Source: Vogesella sp. XCS3 (lineage in GTDB: Bacteria > Pseudomonadota > Gammaproteobacteria > Burkholderiales > Chromobacteriaceae). From it: a stretch of DNA of 64,000 nucleotides. The stretch covers positions 619,501 to 683,500 of the forward strand of contig NZ_CP085530.1 of NCBI RefSeq assembly GCF_020616155.1. The letters are read 5' to 3'. Of this stretch, positions 1 through 10,594 are shown piece after piece. A model generated the notes under the pieces. That model had not been told where the DNA came from. It saw only the letters and a program-made list of their open reading frames with translations, and ran no database searches. The first letter of the stretch is position 1. Each line of letters starts with the position of its first letter. The translations under genes and the position numbers were made by a program.

Positions 1-282
1 CGGCAGGGCTTCCAGTACCGCTTTTACGGCGGCGGGCAGGCCGCGCAGGCTCTTCAGTTTTTTCTTGTAGCCAGCCAGCTCGGCTGGGTTGGGCAGCTTG
101 CCGTGCACTAGCAGGTAGGCCACTTCTTCGAATTCACAGTGGGCGGCCAGGTCCAGGATGTCGTAGCCGCGGTAGTGCAGGTCGTTGCCGCTGCGGCCAA
201 CGGTGCACAGGGCGGTGTTGCCGGCCGCTACGCCGGACAGGGCGACGGATTTTTTCGGTTTGCCAATCACTACTTCACTCAT
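1..282 (-). CDS. prpC: 2-methylcitrate synthase, N-terminal part (cut by window edge)
   Basis: The first 94 codons of a minus-strand gene running off the left edge. The enzyme condenses propionyl-CoA with oxaloacetate in the methylcitrate cycle. The translation starts MSEVVIGKPKKSVALSGVAA and continues with GNTALCTVG and DLHYRGYDI, the N-terminal signature of the PrpC branch of citrate synthases. The start at 282 is preceded by an AGGAGA ribosome binding site. It lies 143 bases downstream of prpB on the same strand, the usual prpBC order. Catalytic His and Asp residues lie outside the window. A copy of the dispersed 9-mer (192-200) falls in codons for VGRS. Confidence 0.9.
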   Translation of the reverse strand, partial: MSEVVIGKPKKSVALSGVAAGNTALCTVGRSGNDLHYRGYDILDLAAHCEFEEVAYLLVHGKLPNPAELAGYKKKLKSLRGLPAAVKAVLEALP

Positions 283-425
283 GCCACTTCTCCTTTGTGC
301 TGCCGTTCCCGTATGCGGGCGGCCTGCTGTGTCATTGCGGCGGGGCCGCGATCGTGAACCGGGTGCAGGGCTGGCCAGACTCTCTGTGTTATGTGTGGCG
401 TGCGGCCAACCCTGCTAAAGGTGAT

Positions 426-1304
426 TTACTTGTTTTTGCCTTCGGCGAACAGGGCGTCCAGCTTTTGCTCGTAGTCGTGGTAGCCCAGGTGGTCGTACAA
501 GTCCATGCGGGTCTGCATGGTATCCACCACGTTTTTCTGGCTGCCGTCGCGGCGGATGGCGCCGTACACGTTCAGCGCGGCCTGGCTCATGGCGCGGAAG
601 GCGGACAGCGGGTACAGCACCAGGCCCACGCCGTTGGCGCCCAGCTCTTCGGTGGTGTACAGCGGGGTGGCGCCAAACTCGGTGATATTGGCCAGAATCG
701 GCACTTTTACGGCCTCGGCAAACTGCTTGTACATGGCCAGGTCGGTGATGGCTTCCGGGAAGATCATGTCGGCGCCGGCTTCCACGCAGGCCACGGCACG
801 CTCGATGGCAGCGTCCAGGCCTTCTACGGCGAGCGCGTCGGTGCGGGCCATGATCACCATGCCGTGTTTGCGGGCATCGACTGCAGCTTTGACACGGTCG
901 ACCATTTCTTCCTGGCTGACGATGGCTTTATTCGGGCGGTGGCCGCAGCGTTTCTGTTGCACCTGGTCTTCGATGTGCACGGCAGCAGCACCGGCTTTTT
1001 CCAGGCTGCGCACGGCGCGGGCGATGTTGAAGGCGCCGCCCCAGCCGGTATCGATGTCCACCAGCAGTGGCAGTTTGCTGGCGTCTGTAATGCGGCGCAC
1101 GTCGATCAGCACGTCTTCCAGTGTGGTGATGCCCAGGTCGGGAATGCCGCAGGAGCAGGCGGCTACGCCGCCGCCGGACAGGTATAGCGCTTTGAAGCCG
1201 CTATGCTCGGCCAGGCGAGCAGCGTAGGCGTTGACTGCGCCCACCACTTGCAGGGGTTTTTCTTGGGCTACCGCGTCGCGGAAGCGTTGACCGGGTGTCG
1301 TCAT
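426..1304 (-). CDS. prpB: 2-methylisocitrate lyase
   Basis: 292 residues, the usual length. It cleaves 2-methylisocitrate to pyruvate and succinate, the last step of propionate breakdown. It belongs to the ICL/PEP mutase TIM-barrel family. Visible are the metal-binding region [10 protein letters not shown] (about 81-89), HIEDQ (110-114) and the catalytic KRCGH loop (118-122; Cys120 is the expected catalytic residue). An AGGAG-type site precedes the ATG. It is followed by prpC, so it is the first visible gene of a prp operon; a PrpR-type regulator is not in the window. Isocitrate lyase is less likely because of the short length and the KRCGH context. Confidence 0.95.
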   Translation of the reverse strand: MTTPGQRFRDAVAQEKPLQVVGAVNAYAARLAEHSGFKALYLSGGGVAACSCGIPDLGITTLEDVLIDVRRITDASKLPLLVDIDTGWGGAFNIARAVRSLEKAGAAAVHIEDQVQQKRCGHRPNKAIVSQEEMVDRVKAAVDARKHGMVIMARTDALAVEGLDAAIERAVACVEAGADMIFPEAITDLAMYKQFAEAVKVPILANITEFGATPLYTTEELGANGVGLVLYPLSAFRAMSQAALNVYGAIRRDGSQKNVVDTMQTRMDLYDHLGYHDYEQKLDALFAEGKNK

Positions 1305-1343
1305 CTGGCGTCTCCTGCCTGTGTTCTGGGGTACTTGCGTGGC

Positions 1344-1372
1344 ATTCTAGCAAGTGCTTGGTTTTTTGATAA
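1344..1372 (-). promoter_or_regulatory. candidate sigma-70 promoter for prpB
   Basis: Read on the minus strand there is a -35-like TTATCA (1372-1367), a 17-base spacer and a -10-like TAGAAT (1349-1344). It ends 39 bases before the prpB start. Four and five of six consensus positions match. A sigma-54 site, expected if PrpR controls this operon, was not found with correct spacing. Confidence 0.4.
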
Positions 1373-1502
1373 GCGTTTTTTGTCTGGCAATCTGCCGGGC
1401 TGGGCGAGTGTGGCGCATTTGTCTGCCACATCTTGAAACACGGCGCGGCGGGCGCATCTGGTATATAGCCTGCTGCTTGCGTGTGCCTGTTTACTGGCGG
1501 GT

Positions 1503-1530
1503 GAACTTATTTTGACGTATGCAGGTCATA
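1503..1530 (+). promoter_or_regulatory. candidate sigma-E promoter of the rpoE operon
   Basis: GAACTT (1503-1508), 17 bases, then TCATA (1526-1530). This fits the known sigma-E consensus GGAACTT-N16/17-TCnnA. It lies about 70 bases upstream of rpoE, as expected for the autoregulated promoter of an rpoE-rseABC operon. Confidence 0.6.
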
Positions 1531-1603
1531 GCCTTGCCTTGCATCGGCGTGAGCCGCTACTAAACAAAACCAAGCAGGGCGAATCAGGGAGAAATTGATA
1601 ACG

Positions 1604-2203
1604 ATGAGTGATCGTGAACTCGACCAGCAGCTGGTGGAGAGGGCGCAGCGTGGTGAAAAGCGTGCTTTCGACCTGCTGGTGTCGAAGTATCAGCGGCGAT
1701 TGTCGCGCCTGTTGTCGCGCTTTATTCGTGACTCGGCCGATATCGAGGACGTGACGCAGGAGGCGTTTGTCAAAGCCTACCGCGCGCTGCCCTCGTTTCG
1801 TGGCGAGAGTGCTTTTTACACCTGGCTCTACCGTATTGGTATCAATACGGCGAAGAATTTCCTGACCTCTGCCGGCCGCCGGCCAGTGGTCAGCGCGGAG
1901 TTCGAGGATGAGGATGGCGAGAGTCTGGATATGGCTAGCCAGATACCGGACCACCACACCCCGGAAGCCGAGATGATGAATCAGCAGATACTCTCTGCCG
2001 TGAATGCGGCGGTGGAGCGTTTGCCTGAGGAGTTGCGCACAGCGATTAGCCTGCGAGAAATGGAAGGCTTGAGCTATGAGGAAATTGCCAGCGCAATGAA
2101 TTGCCCGATAGGCACGGTGCGCTCACGGATTTTCCGTGCGCGTGAAGCAATCGCGACCGAGTTGCGTCCTTTGCTGGATACAGCCAAGAACAAAAGATGG
2201 TGA
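1604..2203 (+). CDS. rpoE: RNA polymerase sigma-E factor (ECF group)
   Basis: 199 residues. It directs transcription of envelope-stress genes and is held at the membrane by RseA. Region 2 includes DVTQEAFVKAYRALPSF and AFYTWLYRIGINTAKN, close to E. coli RpoE; region 4 carries the helix-turn-helix LSYEEIASAMNCPIGTVRSR. The ATG at 1604 is chosen because AGGGAGA lies 11 bases upstream; an in-frame TTG at 1595 would be too close to it. The gene is followed by rseA, rseB, rseC and mucD, the full regulatory cascade. Likely autoregulated by the promoter at 1503-1530. Confidence 0.96.
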   Translation: MSDRELDQQLVERAQRGEKRAFDLLVSKYQRRLSRLLSRFIRDSADIEDVTQEAFVKAYRALPSFRGESAFYTWLYRIGINTAKNFLTSAGRRPVVSAEFEDEDGESLDMASQIPDHHTPEAEMMNQQILSAVNAAVERLPEELRTAISLREMEGLSYEEIASAMNCPIGTVRSRIFRAREAIATELRPLLDTAKNKRW

Positions 2204-2210
2204 GCAGATT

Positions 2211-2699
2211 ATGAAAGAAACCCTTTCTTCCCTGATGGATGGCGAACTGAGCGACAAGGACGCCGCTCAGGCCATGCAAATGCTGGGTAACGACGACCAG
2301 CTCAAGGCCGCCTGGCAGGAATATCACCTGATTGGTGATGCCCTGCGTGGCAATGCCCTGCTACAGGTGGACGTGCGCGAACAGGTATCGGTAGCACTGC
2401 AGGCCGAGCCTACCGTGCTGGCGCCACGTAACCTGGCGCGCAAGCCGGCCAGGCCGGTGGCACGCTTTGCCCTGGCGGCTTCGGTAGCGATGGCGGGCGT
2501 GGTGGGCTGGTACAGCTGGCAAGGCCAGCAGGCTGGCGATCCGGCCCTGATGGCGCAGGCGGTGCCCACGCCGAGTGCCCAGGTGCAAGTCGTGAATGCG
2601 GCCAACCAGTCTTATCTGGATGCGCATCAGGACATCAGCCTGAGCGATGGCCTGGCGCGTGCCAGCCTGGTGCAACCTGCGGCGAAAGGTCTGCATTGA
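2211..2699 (+). CDS. rseA: anti-sigma-E factor RseA
   Basis: 162 residues. The N-terminus (MKETLSSLMDGELSDKDAAQ) is the cytoplasmic sigma-binding domain of the RseA/MucA family. A hydrophobic segment around residues 84-103 (FALAASVAMAGVVGWYSW) is the single membrane span, followed by a short periplasmic tail. Regulated intramembrane proteolysis of this family releases sigma-E. It starts 7 bases after rpoE and overlaps rseB by one base (TGATG), so translation is coupled. The periplasmic part is short and rich in Ala, Gln and Val. Confidence 0.9.
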   Translation: MKETLSSLMDGELSDKDAAQAMQMLGNDDQLKAAWQEYHLIGDALRGNALLQVDVREQVSVALQAEPTVLAPRNLARKPARPVARFALAASVAMAGVVGWYSWQGQQAGDPALMAQAVPTPSAQVQVVNAANQSYLDAHQDISLSDGLARASLVQPAAKGLH

Positions 2700-3643
2700 T
2701 GCGTGTCATAGCTGCCTGTGTTGTAGCAGCCTTGCCGTTGGCCGCTTTGGCGGACGACGACTGGGCCTTGCTGGACAAAGCTGCCGAAGCGGCGGTAAAC
2801 CTGCCGCTGGCTGCCACCTATATGCACCAGCTCGGTGGCGAGCTGGAAACGTTCCGGCTGCAGCGTGTGGTGGAGTCCGGTGTGGTGCGCGAGCGGCGCG
2901 AATCGCTGGATGGCATGCCGCGCGAGATCGTAAGGGTGGGTAACGAGCTGACCTGTTACGCACCGGATGCCAAGTCGCTGAATGCGGCGAAGCTTAGTGC
3001 TATCAAGCTGTTTCCCGCTTTGCTGCCCGATAACGTGGAAGACTTGGCGCAGGGCTACCAGCTGGCTCGCGGCGGCATGGATCGTGTCGCACAGAAAGAC
3101 TGCCAGTGGTTGGTGCTGAAACCCAGGGACGTGGCCGGGCGCTACACCCAGCGTTTCTGTATCGACCCGCAAAGTGCGCTGCCGCTGAAAGTGGTGACGG
3201 CCACTGCCAAGGGCGAGGTGGTGGAGCAGTTTGCCTTTACCGAGCTGCAGCTGCAGCCGCCAAAGGATAAATCCCAGCTCAAGCCGCGTTACAAGCAAAG
3301 CCTGGCGCTGGGCAAGGTAGGTGGTGTGCAGCAGGGTATGCAGCCTATGCACGACATCAAGGGCTTGCCTAGTGGCTTTCGCATGGTGCGCTTTGTGAAC
3401 CGCCCGCTGCCCGGCCATGAAAAAGCCGTACAGCACTACGTGTTCTCTGACGGTTTTGCCAAGGTGTCGCTATTTGTCGAGGCGGCCAGCGGCGAGGGCG
3501 TCAACCAGAGCTCGGCCACCGCGCCCAACGGCATTGGCGTGGCCTCGCGCCAGAGCGGGGACATGTTGCTGACGGTGGTGGGCGATCTGCCCGAAGCCGG
3601 CCTGCAGTCCGTGCTGAAGAACATCCGCCTGACGGCACGGTAA
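2699..3643 (+). CDS. rseB: sigma-E negative regulator RseB/MucB
   Basis: 314 residues with a Sec signal peptide (about 1-19, ending ALA). The mature protein matches the MucB/RseB family, a periplasmic lipoprotein-sensing protein that binds RseA and shields it from DegS. Visible family stretches are YMHQLGGELETFRLQRVVES near the N-terminus and GLPSGFRMVRFVNRPLPG in the C-terminal domain. The ATG at 2699 overlaps the rseA stop; an in-frame TTG one codon upstream is less likely. It ends directly against rseC. Confidence 0.9.
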   Translation: MRVIAACVVAALPLAALADDDWALLDKAAEAAVNLPLAATYMHQLGGELETFRLQRVVESGVVRERRESLDGMPREIVRVGNELTCYAPDAKSLNAAKLSAIKLFPALLPDNVEDLAQGYQLARGGMDRVAQKDCQWLVLKPRDVAGRYTQRFCIDPQSALPLKVVTATAKGEVVEQFAFTELQLQPPKDKSQLKPRYKQSLALGKVGGVQQGMQPMHDIKGLPSGFRMVRFVNRPLPGHEKAVQHYVFSDGFAKVSLFVEAASGEGVNQSSATAPNGIGVASRQSGDMLLTVVGDLPEAGLQSVLKNIRLTAR

Positions 3644-4117
3644 ATGATAGAAACCGAAGCGCGCGTGCTGTCCGTGGAGCCCGGCTTTGCCTGGGTAGAA
3701 CCACGGCCGCACTCGCCCTGCGGGCAGTGCCATCCGGAGCACGGCTGCCGCTCTTTGCAAATGGCACGCATGTTTGCCTTGCGCGAGCCGCGCTTTCGGG
3801 TGCTGGACCCGCTGGGCGTTGCCCCGGGGCAGCGCGTGAATATCGCCGTCCCGGAGTCGGGGGTGTTGCGTAGTGCCGGCATGCTGTACGTGTTGCCAGT
3901 ACTGGCGCTGATCGCAGGCGCCATGTTGGGCAGCCGTTACGGCGACACCATTGCTGCGCTGCTGGCGCTGGTTTGTTTGTTGTTCACTTTGGGCTGTGTG
4001 CATCTTTATGCACGGCGCTTGGCGGCAGATGTCCGCTATCAGCCGCATATTGCCAGCCTTGTCGATGTTCAGACTGTTTCCATGGAGTTTGTCAAAACAT
4101 GCCGATCAAGAAGCTGA
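3644..4117 (+). CDS. rseC: sigma-E regulator RseC/MucC family membrane protein
   Basis: 157 residues. The N-terminal cytoplasmic part carries a Cys cluster (CGQCHPEHGC, about 26-35), and two hydrophobic segments follow (about 88-105 and 110-128), the RseC/MucC layout. RseC modestly modulates sigma-E activity in enterics; the family has also been linked to Rnf/Sox iron-sulfur maintenance. The ATG abuts the rseB stop codon and the 3' end overlaps mucD by 19 bases. Confidence 0.85.
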   Translation: MIETEARVLSVEPGFAWVEPRPHSPCGQCHPEHGCRSLQMARMFALREPRFRVLDPLGVAPGQRVNIAVPESGVLRSAGMLYVLPVLALIAGAMLGSRYGDTIAALLALVCLLFTLGCVHLYARRLAADVRYQPHIASLVDVQTVSMEFVKTCRSRS

Positions 4118-5523
4118 TTGTCTCTTCCATGATGGTGGCCGGCCTGCTGGGCGGCTCAGCCCCCCTGATGGCCGCCCCGCAACTGGCGCTGCCGGATTTC
4201 ACCCAGCTGGTGGAAAACCAGGGTCGTGCCGTCGTTAACATTCGTACCGTGCAAACCGTGCGTGAAGTGGTGCGTGACGTGCCGGAAGGCATGGAAAACG
4301 ACCCGTTTGCCGAATTTTTCCGCCGTTTTGCCCCGCCACAGCTGCGTGAGTACCGTACCGGTGGCATGGGTTCCGGCTTTATCCTGTCTGCCGACGGTTA
4401 TGTGCTGACCAATGCGCATGTGATCGCTGATGCCGACGAAATGATCGTGACGCTTAATGACAAGCGTGAGTACAAGGCCAAGGTGGTGGGCTCCGATGCC
4501 CGCACCGACGTGGCGTTGCTGAAAATCGACGCCACCGGCCTGCCGTTTGTGAAGCTGGGCAAGGTAGAGCAGCTCAAAGTGGGCGAGTGGGTGCTGGCCA
4601 TCGGCTCGCCGTTTGGCTTCGACAATACCGTTACCTCGGGCATCGTGTCGGCCAAGGGTCGTCATCTGCCAGATGAGTCTTACGTGCCGTTCATCCAGAC
4701 CGATGCGGCGGTCAACCCAGGCAACTCGGGCGGCCCACTGTTCAACCTCAAAGGCGAGGTAGTCGGTATCAACTCGCAGATTTACAGCCGCTCCGGCGGC
4801 TTCATGGGTATTTCGTTTGCCATTCCGGTAGACGTGGCGCTGGATGTGGCCGAGCAGCTCAAAAAGAACGGCAAGGTCAGCCGTAGCCGTATTGGTGTGT
4901 CAATCCAGGATGTGTCCAAGGAGTTGGCCGCATCTTTTGGTTTGCAGGATGCCCAGGGTGCGCTGATTACCTCGGTAGAAAAAGAAGGCCCGGCAGCCAA
5001 AGCTGGCGTACGCGCCGGCGATGTAGTCCTGCAGGTGGGCGGCAAGGCAGTGGATAGCAGCGAAGACCTGCCGCGCTTGTTGGGCGGGGTATTGCCTGGC
5101 AGTAAGGTGGAGCTGGGTGTGTGGCGTGGCCGCGCGCTGGTGAAAGTGGCGCTGGTGACGGCCGAAATGCAGGACGAAGACCCGCGTACGGCCGAGCGCG
5201 CCTACAAGGGCAAGCAGGAAGGCGGCCAGGATGAGGTTGGCACCACGACCGGTCTCGCCTTGCAAGCGGTAGCCCCGGCCTTGTTGCAGAAGCTTGGCGT
5301 GAAGTTTGGCCTGGCGGTGCGTGGCGCCACCGGCCCGGCACTGAAGGCCGGCATGCAGCAGGGTGATGTGATTGTCGGGGTGGGCGGGGAAGAGCTGCAG
5401 TCTGCCCGCCAGCTGGTGCAAGCCATCCAGGCAGTCAAGCCGGGTGATGCCTTGGCCTTGCGTGTGCTGCGTGACGGTGCGCCACTGTTTGTTGCCCTGA
5501 AACCCGAGAAGAAAACCCGTTGA
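4099..5523 (+). CDS. mucD: periplasmic serine endoprotease DegP/MucD (HtrA family)
   Basis: 474 residues. A signal peptide (about 1-26, ending LMAA) precedes a trypsin-like domain with the triad His107 (LTNAHVIA), Asp137 (ARTDVALLKID) and Ser210 (NPGNSGGP), followed by two PDZ domains (about 255-345 and 375-465). It degrades misfolded envelope proteins; in Pseudomonas mucD sits at the end of the same algU-mucABC operon. The start at 4099 lies inside rseC and gives a complete signal peptide; upstream in-frame starts would extend into rseC coding sequence. A dispersed 9-mer copy is at 4924. Confidence 0.95.
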   Translation: MPIKKLIVSSMMVAGLLGGSAPLMAAPQLALPDFTQLVENQGRAVVNIRTVQTVREVVRDVPEGMENDPFAEFFRRFAPPQLREYRTGGMGSGFILSADGYVLTNAHVIADADEMIVTLNDKREYKAKVVGSDARTDVALLKIDATGLPFVKLGKVEQLKVGEWVLAIGSPFGFDNTVTSGIVSAKGRHLPDESYVPFIQTDAAVNPGNSGGPLFNLKGEVVGINSQIYSRSGGFMGISFAIPVDVALDVAEQLKKNGKVSRSRIGVSIQDVSKELAASFGLQDAQGALITSVEKEGPAAKAGVRAGDVVLQVGGKAVDSSEDLPRLLGGVLPGSKVELGVWRGRALVKVALVTAEMQDEDPRTAERAYKGKQEGGQDEVGTTTGLALQAVAPALLQKLGVKFGLAVRGATGPALKAGMQQGDVIVGVGGEELQSARQLVQAIQAVKPGDALALRVLRDGAPLFVALKPEKKTR

Positions 5524-5774
5524 AAACCCTGACTTTATACTTTCGAGAGTACTGCAGCCTGTGCCACCAGATGCTGGCACAGCTGCAGCCGCTGCAGGCA
5601 CAGTACGGCTTTGATATCGATGTAATCGATGTGGATGCCGACCCGGTGCTGGAAGAGCGCTACAACGAACTGGTACCGGTTCTGGTGGATGGCGATACCG
5701 AAATCTGCCACTGGCACCTGGACGAGGCCAAGTTGGCCGCACGATTGGCTGCACACACGGGCGAAATCGGCTAA
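5520..5774 (+). CDS. glutaredoxin-like thioredoxin-fold protein
   Basis: 84 residues. The fold begins [15 protein letters not shown] with a CxxC at residues 12-15 and continues with a [14 protein letters not shown] strand and the cis-Pro region ELVPVLV. This matches the small glutaredoxin-like family (DUF836) often found before lepA in betaproteobacteria. Its redox partner is unknown. The start is TTG at 5520, overlapping the mucD stop (TTGA); no internal ATG would keep the CxxC strand. A dispersed 9-mer copy (5733-5741) encodes LAA. Confidence 0.8.
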   Translation: MKTLTLYFREYCSLCHQMLAQLQPLQAQYGFDIDVIDVDADPVLEERYNELVPVLVDGDTEICHWHLDEAKLAARLAAHTGEIG

Positions 5775-5798
5775 AATCCGCGCCAGTGTTGAGTTAGC

Positions 5799-5827
5799 AA
5801 GGGCACATCTCGGTGCCCTTAATTTTT
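5799..5827 (+). terminator. intrinsic terminator or attenuator before lepA
   Basis: Perfect stem AAGGGCAC / GTGCCCTT (5799-5806, 5813-5820), a 6-base loop, then AATTTTT. It ends only 11 bases before the lepA ATG, so it either ends the rpoE operon or acts as a leader hairpin for lepA. Confidence 0.65.
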
Positions 5828-5838
5828 GCTGGATTCCG

Positions 5839-7631
<1,793 letters not shown>

Positions 7632-7632
<1 letters not shown>

Positions 7633-8591
7633 TGGGTTCGAATCTGGTCTGGATCTGGTCGGTGCTGGCAGTGGTTGGTGTGATGCTGATCCTGTTTTCC
7701 GGCAAGGATGCCGACGGCAAGTCCGCGTCTACCGAGTGGGGCTATCTGGCCGTACTGGGTGGCTGCTTTGGCCTGCTGTCCGGCTATATGACTTTCTCGG
7801 CCGTGATGCTGATCATCGTCCTGGTGACTGGCAGTATCTGGGCGCTGGACAAGTTCATGCTGGCACGCCGCCGCGAGCCGGGTGCCATGGTGCCGCACTA
7901 CATCGACTTCCCGCGCGGGTTTTTTCCCATCATCGCGGTGGTGTTCCTGTTGCGCTCCTTCCTGGCAGAGCCATTCCAGATTCCCTCCAGCTCCATGCGC
8001 CCCGGTCTGATCGTGGGTGACTTCATTCTGGTGAACAAATTCAGCTACGGCTTGCGGGTGCCGGTGCTGAACAACGTACTGGTACCGGTCGGCAAGGTAG
8101 CGCACGGCGATGTCGTGGTATTCAACTACCCCGAAGACGAAAAGGTTAACTTCATCAAACGCGTTATCGGGCTGCCGGGCGATGTAGTGAGCTACCGTGA
8201 CAAGCAGCTCACCATCAACGGCAAAGCGGTAGAGCATGTCAGCCAGGGCGAGCACCAGTACCTTGAAAAAGGGCTGATGATGGTGCAGACCCAGCAGTAC
8301 CAGGAGACTATCGAGGGCAAAACCTTCCGTACCCTGGTCGTGCCGGAAGCCCCGGCCTATATGCCGCAAGGCGTGCGCCAGTTTGCCGGCCGTGAAAACT
8401 GCGAATATGTCGAGAACGGCTTTACCTGCAAGGTACCGCAAGGGCAGTATTTCATGATGGGTGACAACCGGGATAACAGCGAAGACAGCCGCTACTGGGG
8501 GTTTGTGGAAGACCGCCTGCTAGTGGGCAAGGCTTTCCTGGTGTGGATGAACTTTGGCGACCTGAGCCGTATCGGCAGCCGCATTCATTAA
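7632..8591 (+). CDS. lepB: signal peptidase I
   Basis: 319 residues. It cleaves Sec and Tat signal peptides at the outer face of the inner membrane. Three hydrophobic N-terminal segments (about 5-22, 37-49, 55-70) and a fourth near 98-108 precede the catalytic region. Catalytic Ser121 lies in IPSSSMRPG and Lys176 in NFIKRVIGLPGD; the C-terminal box MGDNRDNSEDSRYWG is intact. Start codon overlaps the lepA stop. Confidence 0.97.
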
Positions 8592-8601
8592 GCGAGGCAC
8601 T

Positions 8602-8970
8602 ATGCGCAAGCAGCAGGGGTTTTCTTTACTGGTGGTAATGGCCATGGGTATCGTGGCTGCTACCGTGGTTCTGATGTTTCTCAAGATCGTGCCGGTGTAT
8701 TCCGAATACTATGCCGTCAAGGAAACACTGGACGCCATGGCGAAGACCCCGGGCAAGCCAGACTACGAGCTGCGCCGCGATTTTGCCAACCGCGCCGCGG
8801 TACAAGACATTGTCTCGCTGCGTGCCGATGATCTGGTGATCGTCAGCAGCCCCACCATCATTGGTGTGGGCGCGCGCTACACCCGTGAAGTACCTTTACG
8901 CGACCACGTGAAACTGGTCTTTGATTTTGAATATCAGGCAGGGGCACCTGTACTGAAAGACGCAAAATAA
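8602..8970 (+). CDS. DUF4845 membrane-anchored protein
   Basis: 122 residues. An N-terminal segment (QGFSLLVVMAMGIVAATVVLMF in part, residues 5-26) resembles a type IV pilin-like membrane anchor; the rest is a short extracytoplasmic alpha/beta domain. The DUF4845 family is regularly found between lepB and rnc in proteobacteria. Function unknown. The GFSLL start resembles a prepilin cleavage site, but there is no Glu at +5, so pilin processing is not claimed. Confidence 0.75.
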   Translation: MRKQQGFSLLVVMAMGIVAATVVLMFLKIVPVYSEYYAVKETLDAMAKTPGKPDYELRRDFANRAAVQDIVSLRADDLVIVSSPTIIGVGARYTREVPLRDHVKLVFDFEYQAGAPVLKDAK

Positions 8971-8973
8971 ACT

Positions 8974-9678
8974 GTGAGCAATCAAGACAACCGTTTCCGG
9001 CGCCTGACCCAGGCGCTGGATTATTTTTTTACGCAGCCAGCGCTTTTGCGCCAGGCGCTGACACACCGTAGCTTTGGCACGCCCAACAACGAGCGTTTCG
9101 AGTTTATCGGCGACAGCATCCTGAACTACACCGTAGCGCGCATGCTGTTCGACCGTTTTCCGCAGCTGAGCGAGGGCGAGCTGTCGCGCCTGCGTGCCAA
9201 CCTGGTCAACCAGAACACGCTGGCCGAGCTGGCGCACGAGCTGAAGCTGGGCGACTACCTGTACCTGGGTGAAGGCGAGCTGAAAAGCGGCGGTTACAAC
9301 CGGCCGTCCATTCTGGCCGATGCGCTGGAAGCCACCTTTGCGGCCATCAGCTTTGACGCTGACTTCATGGCGGCAGAGCAAGTGGTGCGTCGGCTGTACA
9401 CCAGCCGCGTGGCCGCCATCGACCCGACCAAGCACGCCAAAGATGCCAAGACCCGCCTGCAAGAAGCCTTGCAGGCACGCCGCCACACCCTGCCGCGCTA
9501 TACCATACTGCAGCAGAGCGGCGAGGCGCACGAGCAGAGCTTCCGCGTGCAGTGCGACCTGGCCGAGCTGTCCATCATGACCACCGGCGATGGCAACAGC
9601 CGCCGGGGTGCAGAACAGCAGGCTGCCGAAGCAGCATTGCTGCTGCTTGAACAACATTTTGCCGCTGGCAAGAAATAA
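8974..9678 (+). CDS. rnc: ribonuclease III
   Basis: 234 residues, GTG start 3 bases after the previous stop. It cleaves double-stranded RNA in rRNA and mRNA processing. The endonuclease domain carries the signature NERFEFIGDS (39-48; Glu43 and Asp47 are the catalytic metal ligands). The C-terminal double-stranded-RNA-binding domain (about 158-228) ends GNSRRGAEQQAAEAALLLLE. Gene order lepB-DUF4845-rnc-era is the standard one. rnc mRNA is often autoregulated by RNase III cleavage in its leader; no such leader hairpin is evident in this polycistronic position. Confidence 0.96.
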   Translation: MSNQDNRFRRLTQALDYFFTQPALLRQALTHRSFGTPNNERFEFIGDSILNYTVARMLFDRFPQLSEGELSRLRANLVNQNTLAELAHELKLGDYLYLGEGELKSGGYNRPSILADALEATFAAISFDADFMAAEQVVRRLYTSRVAAIDPTKHAKDAKTRLQEALQARRHTLPRYTILQQSGEAHEQSFRVQCDLAELSIMTTGDGNSRRGAEQQAAEAALLLLEQHFAAGKK

Positions 9679-9681
9679 ACC

Positions 9682-10572
9682 ATGACCGATATCACACACC
9701 GCTGCGGCTTTGTGGCCATCGTAGGGCGCCCGAACGTGGGCAAATCCACCCTGATGAACCACCTGATTGGCCAGAAGATCAGCATCACCTCCAAAAAAGC
9801 GCAAACCACCCGCCACCGCGTAAACGGTATCTATACCGAGCCGGCGGCGCAGTTTGTGTTTGTCGACACCCCCGGTTTCCAGACCTTTCACAAGGGCGCG
9901 CTGAACGAAACGCTGAACAAGAGCGTGAAAGACACGCTGGGTAGCGTGGACTGTGTGCTGTTCGTGCTGGAAGCCATGCGCTTTACCGGCGCCGACCGCG
10001 AAGTGATGGCGCTGCTGCCCAAAAACACCCCGGTCATGCTGGTGATCAACAAGCTGGACAAGGCCAAAGACCGCCTGCTGCTGTCGGCGTTCATCGAAGA
10101 GGTGCGTGCCGAGTTCGAATTTGCCGACGTGGAAGTGGTCAGCGCCAAGCACGGCCAGCGTCTGGCCGAGCTGCTGGACAAAGTCCGCCCGCACCTGCCC
10201 GAATCGGTACCGCTGTACCCGGAAGAAATGGTCACCGACAAGAGCCAGCGCTTCCTGGCCGGCGAGATCGTGCGCGAAAAGCTGTTCCGCTACCTGGGCG
10301 AAGAGCTGCCGTACGAAATGAACGTCGAAGTGGAATCGTTCGAAGTGGACGGCAGCATGTTCCGCATCCACGTGGCTGTGCTGGTGGACAAGGAAGGGCA
10401 GAAGCCCATCGTGATCGGCCGTGGTGGCGAGAAACTGAAAAAAATCTCCACCGAAGCGCGCCTGGACATGGAGCAGCTGTTCGACTGCAAGGTGTACCTG
10501 GAAGTCTGGGTAAAAGTGAAATCCGGCTGGGCCGACGACGTGCGCTTCCTGCGCGATTTCGGCCTGAACTAA
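9682..10572 (+). CDS. era: GTPase Era, 30S ribosome assembly
   Basis: 296 residues. GTPase motifs are GRPNVGKST (15-23), DTPGF (G3) and NKLD (G4). A C-terminal KH domain shows VIGRGGEKLKKI. Era binds the 3' end of 16S rRNA and gates 30S maturation. It starts 3 bases after rnc, so the pair is cotranscribed and probably translationally linked. Confidence 0.97.
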   Translation: MTDITHRCGFVAIVGRPNVGKSTLMNHLIGQKISITSKKAQTTRHRVNGIYTEPAAQFVFVDTPGFQTFHKGALNETLNKSVKDTLGSVDCVLFVLEAMRFTGADREVMALLPKNTPVMLVINKLDKAKDRLLLSAFIEEVRAEFEFADVEVVSAKHGQRLAELLDKVRPHLPESVPLYPEEMVTDKSQRFLAGEIVREKLFRYLGEELPYEMNVEVESFEVDGSMFRIHVAVLVDKEGQKPIVIGRGGEKLKKISTEARLDMEQLFDCKVYLEVWVKVKSGWADDVRFLRDFGLN

Positions 10573-10594
10573 GCCCCCGCCAAAGGTTGGCCGC

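Noticed and set aside
1400..1440. Sigma-54-like TGGCAG..TGC upstream of prpB
   Set aside because: The -24/-12 spacing is one base short.
7638..7647. T-loop-like GGTTCGAATC suggesting a tRNA
   Set aside because: It lies within lepB codons; no acceptor, D or anticodon stems surround it.
8602..8970. DUF4845 protein as a type IV pilin
   Set aside because: It has a GFSLL start but no Glu at +5 and no pilus genes nearby.
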